Virus record (IMG/VR): IMGVR_UViG_3300017719_000226
Location: 1 to 22,897 of that record
Strand: one strand, 5' to 3'
DNA length: 22,897 nt
From: a virus
The translations under genes were made by a program, and so were the position numbers. Under the pieces are notes generated by a model that saw only the letters and a program-made list of their open reading frames with translations, was not told the DNA's origin and made no database searches. Shown one piece after another: positions 15,943-22,228 of the stretch; the first letter of the stretch is position 1; the number at the start of each line of letters is the position of its first letter.

Positions 15943-17274
15943 ATGTTTAATGCAGACGCAAAACTTATGGAAAAATGGGGTCCAGTTCTAGAGCACGAAG
16001 GTGCACCAGAAATTAACGACCGTTACAAGAAGAGTGTAACAGCTCGCTTGTTAGAAAACCAGGAAGTTGCTCTAAAAGAAGAAAGACATCAAGCACAAGG
16101 GAATATGATTTCAGAAGCCGCACCAGTTAACCAAACAGGTTCAGGCATCGATAATTTTGACCCAGTACTTATTTCTTTAGTCAGAAGAGCAATGCCTAAC
16201 TTAATTGCTTACGATATCGCTGGCGTTCAGCCAATGAGTGGTCCTACAGGACTTATCTTTGCAATGAAATCAAGATACACTAACCAGACAGGTACTGAGG
16301 CTTTACATAATGAAGCTGATACAGACTTCTCAGGTGTGGGTACTCACGAAGCAGATCCAACAGGTTTGGGTTCAGCTGCTGATACTGACTCTAATGACGG
16401 TATCTTTGATGAAGCTGAATCAACAATCACATCAGACTTTGGTGTTGGTATGGCTACTTCAAGAGCAGAACAATTAGGAAACACTTCAGGTGTTGACTTT
16501 GGTCAGATGGCATTCTCAATCGAGAAGGCAACTGTAACTGCTAAATCAAGAGCTTTAAAAGCTGAATACACAATGGAACTTGCACAAGATCTTAAAGCTA
16601 TCCACGGATTGGATGCTGAAGGTGAACTTGCTAATATCCTTTCATCTGAAATCTTAGCTGAAATCAATAGAGAAATGGTGAGAACTATTTTAGATAAAGC
16701 TAAAATCGGTGCTAGACAATCAAACGTAACTGTTAAAGGTGTGTTTGATGTTGAAACTGATTCAGACGGTAGATGGATGGTTGAGAAGTTCAAAGGTCTT
16801 ATCATGCAAATCGAAAGAGAAGCAAACGTTATTGCTAAAGAAACAAGAAGAGGTAAAGGTAACTTTGTCTTATGTTCTTCAGACGTAGCATCTGCTTTAG
16901 CTGCAGCTGGTCTATTAGACTACACTCCTGCTTTAAGTGCTAACTTAAATGTTGATGACACAGGTAATACTTTTGCTGGTGTTCTTAACGGTAGATTAAA
17001 AGTGTATATAGATCCATATGCAACTACTGATTTCGTATGTGTTGGTTACAGAGGTACTAACCCATATGACGCTGGTATGTTCTATTGTCCATACGTTCCA
17101 CTAACAATGGTTAAAGCCGTTGGTGAGAACGATTTCCAACCAAGAATCGGATTCAAAACTAGATACGGTATGGTTGCCAACCCATTTGTTGGTGCCTCCG
17201 CTGGTAATGATACTGGTGCAGCAAGAGCTAACCAATATTACAGAATCTTCAGAGTTGACGGAATCATGGAGTAA
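15943..17274 (+). CDS. 23: Major capsid protein gp23
   Basis: 443 residues, shorter than T4 gp23 (521). FDPVLISLVRRAMPNLIAYD and IAGVQPMSGPTGLIFAMKSR (about 71-109) are the classic gp23 marker sequence; later parts (RALKAEYTMELAQDLKAIHG, YVPLTMVKAVGENDFQPRIG) are equally conserved. It forms the HK97-fold hexamers of the head. The N-terminus contains I-S-Glu58 followed by AAPVN, a good candidate gp21 cleavage site. AGGGGAAAA is its ribosome binding site. C-ending codons such as AAC and TTC are more common than in neighbouring regulatory genes, fitting very high expression. A strong terminator follows. Confidence 0.98.
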   Translation: MFNADAKLMEKWGPVLEHEGAPEINDRYKKSVTARLLENQEVALKEERHQAQGNMISEAAPVNQTGSGIDNFDPVLISLVRRAMPNLIAYDIAGVQPMSGPTGLIFAMKSRYTNQTGTEALHNEADTDFSGVGTHEADPTGLGSAADTDSNDGIFDEAESTITSDFGVGMATSRAEQLGNTSGVDFGQMAFSIEKATVTAKSRALKAEYTMELAQDLKAIHGLDAEGELANILSSEILAEINREMVRTILDKAKIGARQSNVTVKGVFDVETDSDGRWMVEKFKGLIMQIEREANVIAKETRRGKGNFVLCSSDVASALAAAGLLDYTPALSANLNVDDTGNTFAGVLNGRLKVYIDPYATTDFVCVGYRGTNPYDAGMFYCPYVPLTMVKAVGENDFQPRIGFKTRYGMVANPFVGASAGNDTGAARANQYYRIFRVDGIME

Positions 17275-17296
17275 GGATAGTTTTTAACTATTTTTT

Positions 17297-17325
17297 AAGG
17301 GGGTTCTTCGGAACCCCTTTTTTTT
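17297..17325 (+). terminator. Rho-independent terminator after gp23, UUCG loop
   Basis: AAGGGGGTTC (17297-17306), loop TTCG, then GAACCCCTTT (17311-17320) pair with one G-T, closing as the very stable C(UUCG)G tetraloop. A long T-run follows (from 17318). It lies 22 bases after the gp23 stop and just before the next promoter, ending the capsid transcript. Confidence 0.95.
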
Positions 17326-17328
17326 ATG

Positions 17329-17336
17329 TATAAATA
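17329..17336 (+). promoter_or_regulatory. Late promoter abutting the start codon of the second tube-fold gene
   Basis: TATAAATAATAGT (17329-17341) is followed immediately by ATG at 17342. With T4 spacing, +1 falls on or next to the A of the ATG, so the mRNA would have no leader. There is no Shine-Dalgarno sequence. Confidence 0.82.
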
Positions 17337-17341
17337 ATAGT

Positions 17342-17812
17342 ATGAGTACATTAACAACAAATAAGAACTTTTTAAGTCCAGTTGGATTTCAATTTAAAAT
17401 CAATAGTGGTAAATATGCCAATGTTGAATACTTTTGTATAGCTGCCTCATTACCATCTGTCAATTTACCACCGGTCTCTGTACCATATAGAGGTGTTAAT
17501 TTAACAGCAACAGGTGATAAACTACAGTTTGAAGATTTGACCCTTCGTATAAATGTTACTGAAAATATGGAAAACTATATTGAAACATTTAATTGGTTAG
17601 ATACTATATTACAAAGTGGTACTGCAGAAGATCATAAAGAAGATGCTACATTAATGATATTGAGCTCACATAATAACGTAAATAAACAAATAGAATTTAA
17701 AGGTATATTCCCAACAGGAATTACTGGTGTAGATTTTAATACACAGTCTACTGATATTGAATTTGTTCAAGTAGACATTACATTCTCATACACTTACTTT
17801 GAAGTAAAATAA
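17342..17812 (+). CDS. Second tail-tube-fold protein (gp19/gp54-like, gp3 position)
   Basis: 156 residues that align with gp19 of this same window: CIAASLPSVNLPPVSVPYRG followed by LTATGD (against CKGSQLP...VPVLFRG...LAGD), and the C-terminal FKGIFPTGITGVDF...VDITFSYTYFE (against FRGIFPTNVNAIDL...VEFQIQYWE). This shows a tube-type fold directly by internal comparison. It could be a baseplate tube-initiator (gp48/gp54 type), a tube cap, or the gene often labelled gp3 between gp23 and uvsY in marine T4-like phages; I cannot choose. It has its own late promoter, separate from the capsid transcript, and probably a leaderless mRNA. Confidence 0.75.
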   Translation: MSTLTTNKNFLSPVGFQFKINSGKYANVEYFCIAASLPSVNLPPVSVPYRGVNLTATGDKLQFEDLTLRINVTENMENYIETFNWLDTILQSGTAEDHKEDATLMILSSHNNVNKQIEFKGIFPTGITGVDFNTQSTDIEFVQVDITFSYTYFEVK

Positions 17813-17815
17813 CTA

Positions 17816-17844
17816 TTTACATTTTGATAAAACTATAGTATAAT
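17816..17844 (+). promoter_or_regulatory. Sigma70-type promoter of uvsY
   Basis: TTTACA (17816-17821), 17-base spacer, TATAAT (17839-17844). The flanks AACTATTTACATT and GTATAATATAT are shared with the gp55 promoter. The start is predicted at about 17851, at the uvsY ATG (17852). Confidence 0.88.
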
Positions 17845-17851
17845 ATATAAT

Positions 17852-18298
17852 ATGAATAATTTGCAACAAATTTTAGAAATGTGGAAAGAAGACTCAGAAA
17901 TAGATGAAATGAATCTTGATGAATCTTCTAGACAATCCGCCAAACTACACTCCAAGTATTTAGAAATATATTCAGTTCATAAGATGAGACTGAAAAGAGC
18001 TGAAGCTGAATTTAAAGTGCTACTTAAAGACAAATGGCTACATTATAACGGCAAGTTAACACAAGAACAAATTGATGAAAAAGGATGGGATTACGACCCA
18101 TTAAATGGTCTTACAGTATTAAAAGGCGATATGAATTACTACTATGATTCAGATTCTCATATACAAGAAGCACAAGGTAAAATCGATTACCTTAAAGAGA
18201 CATGTGATACTCTTAAAGAAATAATGGAGAATATTAAATGGCGACATCAGAATATTAAAAACATGATTGAATGGAGAAAGTTTACTAGCGGAATCTAA
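17852..18298 (+). CDS. uvsY: Recombination mediator UvsY
   Basis: 148 residues (T4: 137), helical and charged. The start aligns with T4 UvsY (MNNLQQILEMWKEDSEIDEM against MRLEDLQEELKKDVFIDSTK), and the order HSKYLEIYSVHKMRLKRAEA, LKDKWLHYNGKLT and the C-terminal KWRHQNIKNMIEWRKF is conserved. UvsY loads the UvsX recombinase onto gp32-coated single-stranded DNA. No Shine-Dalgarno is present and the promoter reaches the ATG, so a leaderless mRNA is predicted; the N-terminal alignment supports this ATG. UvsW starts two bases after the stop. Confidence 0.9.
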   Translation: MNNLQQILEMWKEDSEIDEMNLDESSRQSAKLHSKYLEIYSVHKMRLKRAEAEFKVLLKDKWLHYNGKLTQEQIDEKGWDYDPLNGLTVLKGDMNYYYDSDSHIQEAQGKIDYLKETCDTLKEIMENIKWRHQNIKNMIEWRKFTSGI

Positions 18299-18300
18299 TA

Positions 18301-19803
18301 ATGGACTCTATAACTATACAAAAAAAGAATGAAGTCTTTATGCATATTAAATGCGAAGCTTCTATAGAAAAAGAGTTATCAGAACACTTTTGTTTTTTTG
18401 TACCTGGTTACAAATTTATGCCAGCATATCGTAACCGTATGTGGGATGGCAAAATTAGGTTATACGATCTTAGAAAGAAAACATTATACTGTGGTTTGTT
18501 TAAATACTTACAGGAGTTTTGCACTATAAGAAATTATACTCTAAATGAGGTCGAGAGTGAAAAATATAGTACCGTATATCAATTAGATACACATGACATA
18601 AATTCCTTTTTATCCCAATTAGTCCTTTCTGTGAAGGGTAGTGATATAACCCCTAGGGATTACCAATTAGATGCACTCTCGCAGTGTTTATCACAGAATA
18701 AATCTTTATTATTATCACCAACAGCTTCTGGTAAGAGTTTAATCATATATTTAGCTGTTAGATACTTTTTAGATCACTATAATCAAAATGTTTTAATAAT
18801 TGTACCAACTACATCATTAGTAGAACAGATGTATTCTGATTTTGCTGATTATTCAGAAAAGGATAGTTGGGACGTAGCAGAAAATTGCCATAGGATATAT
18901 TCAGGAAAAGAAAAATTTGGATTAAAACAAAGAATACTAATTAGTACATGGCAATCAATATATAAACTGCCAGGACATTGGTTTCTAGACTTTGGTATGG
19001 TTCTTGGTGACGAAGCCCATAATTTTAAAGCTAAATCCTTAACGTCTATAATGGAAAAATGTACAGAAGCTAAGTATCGTATAGGAACAACAGGAACACT
19101 TGATGGCTCACAAACTCATCAGTTAGTATTAGAAGGGTTATTTGGTCCAGTGTATCAGGTAACAACTACTAAAGAACTTATTGATAATAACGATTTATCA
19201 CAATTAGATATTAAGATATGCTTACTTAAATATAGTGATGAAGTGTGTAAGATTGTGTCAAGATTAAAATACCAAGATGAATTAGACTTTATAGTACGAT
19301 ACGAAGAAAGAAACGAGTTTATTGTTAACTTGGCTGATAAAACATGTAAAGATGGTAATACATTAATACTATTTCAATACGTAGAAAAACATGGTAAACC
19401 ATTGCATTCTCTATTACAAGAAAGAATAAATAATAATAGAAAATTATTTTATGTATCAGGGGAAACAGATGTCGATACAAGAGAACAGATCCGTGAGATT
19501 ACCGAGACCCAAAAAGATGCGATTATTGTTGCTTCCATGGGTACTTTTTCTACAGGTATTAATATTAAGCGTTTACATAACATCATTTTTGCTTCACCAA
19601 GTAAGTCTCAGATTAGGGTTCTCCAAAGCATCGGAAGAGGATTAAGAAAGAGTGATGATGGTATTAATACTACTGTATATGATATTGCAGATGATTTACA
19701 TTGGAAATCTAAAAAGAACTATACATTACAACATGCAGCTGAAAGAATTAAAATATACAGTAAAGAAAAATTTAATTACAAACTATTCGATTATAAGTTA
19801 TAA
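18301..19803 (+). CDS. uvsW: DNA/RNA helicase UvsW
   Basis: 500 residues, nearly the T4 length. Superfamily 2 motifs in order: DITPRDYQLDAL (115-126), Walker A SPTASGKS (139-146), LIIVPTTSLVEQM (165-177), DEAH (237-240; T4 has DECH), GTTGT (262-266), YVSGETDVDTR (384-394), ASMGTFSTGINIKRL (411-425), and QSIGRGLRKS (442-451). The N-terminal RNRMWDGKIRLYDL matches the T4 double-stranded-DNA-binding domain. UvsW unwinds branched DNA and R-loops, moving the phage from origin-dependent to recombination-dependent replication. The final codons and stop overlap the late promoter of the next gene. Confidence 0.96.
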   Translation: MDSITIQKKNEVFMHIKCEASIEKELSEHFCFFVPGYKFMPAYRNRMWDGKIRLYDLRKKTLYCGLFKYLQEFCTIRNYTLNEVESEKYSTVYQLDTHDINSFLSQLVLSVKGSDITPRDYQLDALSQCLSQNKSLLLSPTASGKSLIIYLAVRYFLDHYNQNVLIIVPTTSLVEQMYSDFADYSEKDSWDVAENCHRIYSGKEKFGLKQRILISTWQSIYKLPGHWFLDFGMVLGDEAHNFKAKSLTSIMEKCTEAKYRIGTTGTLDGSQTHQLVLEGLFGPVYQVTTTKELIDNNDLSQLDIKICLLKYSDEVCKIVSRLKYQDELDFIVRYEERNEFIVNLADKTCKDGNTLILFQYVEKHGKPLHSLLQERINNNRKLFYVSGETDVDTREQIREITETQKDAIIVASMGTFSTGINIKRLHNIIFASPSKSQIRVLQSIGRGLRKSDDGINTTVYDIADDLHWKSKKNYTLQHAAERIKIYSKEKFNYKLFDYKL

Positions 19804-19806
19804 ATA
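19799..19806 (+). promoter_or_regulatory. Late promoter overlapping the uvsW stop codon
   Basis: TATAAATAATATT (19799-19811) shares 12 of 13 bases with the other late promoters. It overlaps the uvsW TAA (19801-19803). Predicted start is near 19812, two bases before the ATG at 19814, so the leader is almost nil and there is no Shine-Dalgarno. Confidence 0.75.
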
Positions 19807-19813
19807 ATATTAT

Positions 19814-20215
19814 ATGGACACAAATATTCAATCTTTAAATATCAGACACTTTAAACTTGTTAACGGAGATGAGATTGTCGCACTAGTATCAGTGAATAAC
19901 GACAGTAATTGGATTCTTGAGCGACCACTAGTAGTATCTTCTAATATACTCGGGTCATATGAGTTTGCACCATGGTTTCCATTTTCAGATGCTAAAGTGT
20001 TTAAAATATTAAAGAATCATATTATTCAGCATGTTCCTATTTCAGATTCAGCTAAAGAGAGTTATGTTAAGCTAGCTCTGACTGCTAAGCAATCGGTTCC
20101 CGAGAAACAGCGTTCTGAACAGGAAATACTTGAAGAGTACGAACAACAAATGATTGAAAAGTATTCGGACGATGGAGTGGACATTAAACCTAATGTTCCT
20201 AAGATAGTACATTAA
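19814..20215 (+). CDS. Conserved-looking 133-aa protein of unknown function
   Basis: 133 residues. The first ~65 are predicted beta-rich: RHFKLVNGDEIVALVSVNND, then ILERPLVVSS and FAPWFPFSDAKVFKI, then NHIIQHVPISDSAKESYVKL. The 'NGDEIVA...' followed by '...RPL' pattern is reminiscent of Sm-like small beta barrels, but this is only an impression. The last ~35 residues are a charged helix (EKQRSEQEILEEYEQQM). No signal or membrane segment. It lies between uvsW and gp55, has its own probable late promoter, and faces an antisense promoter at its 3' end. I do not recognise a T4 counterpart; a nucleic-acid-related role is a guess from context. Confidence 0.8.
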   Translation: MDTNIQSLNIRHFKLVNGDEIVALVSVNNDSNWILERPLVVSSNILGSYEFAPWFPFSDAKVFKILKNHIIQHVPISDSAKESYVKLALTAKQSVPEKQRSEQEILEEYEQQMIEKYSDDGVDIKPNVPKIVH

Positions 20216-20249
20216 TTGTATATACTCCCCTCCTCCGGATATCTATATT

Positions 20250-20278
20250 ATTATACCATACTTTTTCACATATGTAAA
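20250..20278 (-). promoter_or_regulatory. Leftward sigma70-type promoter, antisense to the 133-aa gene
   Basis: Read on the minus strand: TTTACA (20278-20273), 17-base spacer, TATAAT (20255-20250), in the same context as the two rightward copies (CTATTTACAT...GGTATAAT). The start is predicted near 20243, so RNA would run antisense into 19814-20215. It passes a GGAGGAGGGG stretch (20234-20225), but no convincing ORF follows. Confidence 0.65.
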
Positions 20279-20322
20279 TAGCTAAAGTGAAATTAAATGA
20301 AATTAATTAAAGAAATTAACTA

Positions 20323-20351
20323 TTTACATTAGACTTAAACTGTGGTATAAT
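20323..20351 (+). promoter_or_regulatory. Sigma70-type promoter of gp55
   Basis: TTTACA (20323-20328), 17-base spacer, TATAAT (20346-20351), with flanks nearly identical to the uvsY promoter. The start is predicted near 20358, leaving a short leader with the strong ribosome binding site GGAGG (20363-20367) before the ATG at 20375. Confidence 0.9.
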
Positions 20352-20374
20352 ATATCTATTATGGAGGAATTATA

Positions 20375-20932
20375 ATGGCTAAGAATAAAGCACATTATGT
20401 AAACAACAAAGAGTTTTCACAAGCAGTATATGATTATGCTGTATTGGTTCAGGAAGCTCGTTCTAAAGAACAACCTATACCTAAAGTAACTGATTATATC
20501 GCAAAATGCTTTATTAAAATATCAGAAGGGCTATCTCATAGACCGAACTTCGTGAGGTATACTTATCGTGAAGAAATGGTAATGGATGCGGTTGAAAACT
20601 GTTTAAGAGCTATTGGTAATTATAAAATCGAAACAGCTACAAGAACAGGTAAACCAAATGCGTTCTCATACTTTACTCAAATTTGTTATTTCGCTTTTAT
20701 ACGTAGAATTACTAAAGAGAAAAGACAACAGGATATTAAGTTTAAGTTTATTGAGAAAATGGGTATTGAAGACTTTACTCAAATGGGTATGGACGATGCA
20801 GGAGCTCAAGAGACTATGGCTTATGTAGATACTTTAAGACAAAGAATTGGTCAAATAAGACACAAGGATGAAGCTATTAAAGTATTTGCTAAAGAAGAAA
20901 AGAAAAAAGAAAAACTAGAACTATTTATGTAA
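20375..20932 (+). CDS. 55: Late-transcription sigma factor gp55
   Basis: 185 residues, the T4 length. The sigma region-2-like core is DAVENCLRAIGNYKIE (71-86) and PNAFSYFTQICYFAFIRRIT followed by KEKRQ (94-118), which aligns with T4 gp55. gp55 replaces host sigma70 on RNA polymerase and recognises the TATAAATA boxes found in this window. The C-terminal EKLELFM could be the clamp-binding tail known for T4 gp55 (inference). It is driven by a sigma70-type promoter and a strong GGAGG site, fitting early or middle expression before late genes. Its stop overlaps the next ATG (TAATG). Confidence 0.95.
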   Translation: MAKNKAHYVNNKEFSQAVYDYAVLVQEARSKEQPIPKVTDYIAKCFIKISEGLSHRPNFVRYTYREEMVMDAVENCLRAIGNYKIETATRTGKPNAFSYFTQICYFAFIRRITKEKRQQDIKFKFIEKMGIEDFTQMGMDDAGAQETMAYVDTLRQRIGQIRHKDEAIKVFAKEEKKKEKLELFM

Positions 20933-21099
20933 TGAAAAAATTAACTACTAAACAAATATTAAGAGCAGAAAAGAGAAGAAAGAAACTTTTTGCTAAAGAA
21001 ATTAAACGTAAAGCTAAAAGAGTATATGTAAAACAATATTACCGTGAAATGGCTCTTAAGTATAGAAAAGCAATCAGAAAAGCTAGAGCTGGATTATGA
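20932..21099 (+). CDS. Very basic 55-aa protein of unknown function
   Basis: 55 residues, of which 14 are Lys and 9 Arg with only 3 Glu and no Asp (for example RAEKRRKKLFAKEIKRKAKR). It is probably one or two long helices with no membrane segment. The ATG overlaps the gp55 stop (TAATG) and its TGA overlaps the gp47 ATG (ATGA), so it is held in frame-coupled position between two essential genes and is very likely a real gene. The charge suggests binding to DNA, RNA or RNA polymerase. I do not recognise a family. Confidence 0.8.
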   Translation: MKKLTTKQILRAEKRRKKLFAKEIKRKAKRVYVKQYYREMALKYRKAIRKARAGL

Positions 21100-22157
21100 A
21101 AGTAGCTATTCTTAATGATACACATTGCGGTGTAAGGAATTCATCGGATATCTTTTTAGAATACCAAGGTAGATTTTATACTGAAGTATTTTTCCCATAT
21201 TGTAATGAACACAATATTAAAAATGTATTACACTTAGGTGATTATTACGAACATCGTAAGTTTGTAAACTTTAAAGCATTAAATACAAATCGTAAACACT
21301 TTTTAGAACCACTCAAACAGTATGGTATGACTATGGATATAATCCCTGGTAATCATGATGTATATTATAAAAATACAAATGAGTTATGTTCTTTAAAAGA
21401 GTTATTAGGTTACTTTACTTCAAATGTAAATATATGTATGAAACCAACAGTATTAGATTACGATGGTTTAAAAGTAGCTGTTATCCCTTGGATTAATAAT
21501 AGTAACTATAAAGATTATGTTGATTTTGCTATGAAGTGTGAAGCACCTATTCTTGGAGCTCATTTAGAACTTAAAGGGTTTGACATGATGGCTGGAATAC
21601 CAAATCCTCATGGAATGAATGCTGATATCTTTTCAAGGTTTGAGTCCGTATTAAGTGGCCACTTCCATACTAAATCACATCAAAGTAATGTTCAGTATCT
21701 TGGTTCTCAAATGGAATTTACTTGGGCAGATGTTGATGATCCAAAATACTTTCATGTATTAGATACAGAAACAAGAGAGATTGAAGCAGTTAGAAATCCT
21801 ATTACTATATTTAAAAAGGTAGTATATGATGATACAAAAACTGATTATGATAAAGTTGATATGAAACAATTTGAAAAGAAATTCATTAAACTAATTGTAA
21901 TAAATAAAAACGATTTGTATATGTTTGATAAGTTTGTAGATAGATTACAAAATACAGATACATACGAACTCAAGATAGCAGAGTCATTTGAAGAATATCT
22001 AGGCGAAAGTGTTGAAGATGATAAAGTCTCTTTAGAAGATACTACCGAATTATTAGATTCTTATGTAGAAGCTGTTGATACAGATTTAGATAAAGAACAT
22101 TTAAAAATTGAATTGAGGAAGCTTTATACAGAAGCTCAAAACCTAGAGGTATTATAA
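21096..22157 (+). CDS. 47: Recombination nuclease subunit gp47 (Mre11-like)
   Basis: 353 residues (T4: 339). Metallophosphoesterase motifs in order: NDTHCG (Asp8, His10), HLGDYYEHRK (Asp49), PGNHDVYY (Asn86, His87), LGAHLE (His156) and SGHFHTKS (His189, His191), the two-metal site of SbcD/Mre11. With gp46 it forms the complex that resects DNA ends to start recombination-dependent replication. The C-terminal ~130 residues are acidic and probably hold the gp46-binding and capping parts. The ATG overlaps the stop of the 55-aa gene, and its TAA overlaps the next ATG. Confidence 0.96.
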   Translation: MKVAILNDTHCGVRNSSDIFLEYQGRFYTEVFFPYCNEHNIKNVLHLGDYYEHRKFVNFKALNTNRKHFLEPLKQYGMTMDIIPGNHDVYYKNTNELCSLKELLGYFTSNVNICMKPTVLDYDGLKVAVIPWINNSNYKDYVDFAMKCEAPILGAHLELKGFDMMAGIPNPHGMNADIFSRFESVLSGHFHTKSHQSNVQYLGSQMEFTWADVDDPKYFHVLDTETREIEAVRNPITIFKKVVYDDTKTDYDKVDMKQFEKKFIKLIVINKNDLYMFDKFVDRLQNTDTYELKIAESFEEYLGESVEDDKVSLEDTTELLDSYVEAVDTDLDKEHLKIELRKLYTEAQNLEVL

Positions 22158-22228
22158 TGGAATTAACGTACATAATCATAGCTATGGTAGTACCAACTAT
22201 TGCTATTGCAATAATGTGGTATAAATGA
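22157..22228 (+). CDS. 23-aa membrane peptide between gp47 and gp46
   Basis: 23 codons plus stop. The peptide is one hydrophobic stretch (YIIIAMVVPTIAIAIMWY) after a short acidic start and ends in Lys, so it would span a membrane once. The ATG overlaps the gp47 stop (TAATG) and the TGA overlaps the gp46 start (ATGA). The overlap at both ends argues for real, coupled translation; it could also act only to carry ribosomes from gp47 to gp46. Function unknown. Confidence 0.6.
   Translation: MELTYIIIAMVVPTIAIAIMWYK

Noticed and set aside
20072-20212. 46-aa minus-strand ORF downstream of the antisense promoter
   Set aside because: It overlaps the 133-aa gene, its composition (many Leu, Phe, Arg) is that of a shadow frame, and the GGAGG-like stretch is too far from its ATG. 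The promoter is more likely to make a non-coding RNA.
20216-20240. Possible terminator after the 133-aa gene (ACTCCCCTCCTCCGG)
   Set aside because: No pairing partner for the pyrimidine-rich run and no T-run; no hairpin could be drawn.
22219-22226. TATAAATG before gp46
   Set aside because: One mismatch to the late box, no ATAGT extension, and it lies inside a compact, overlapping early-type operon; chance match in AT-rich DNA.
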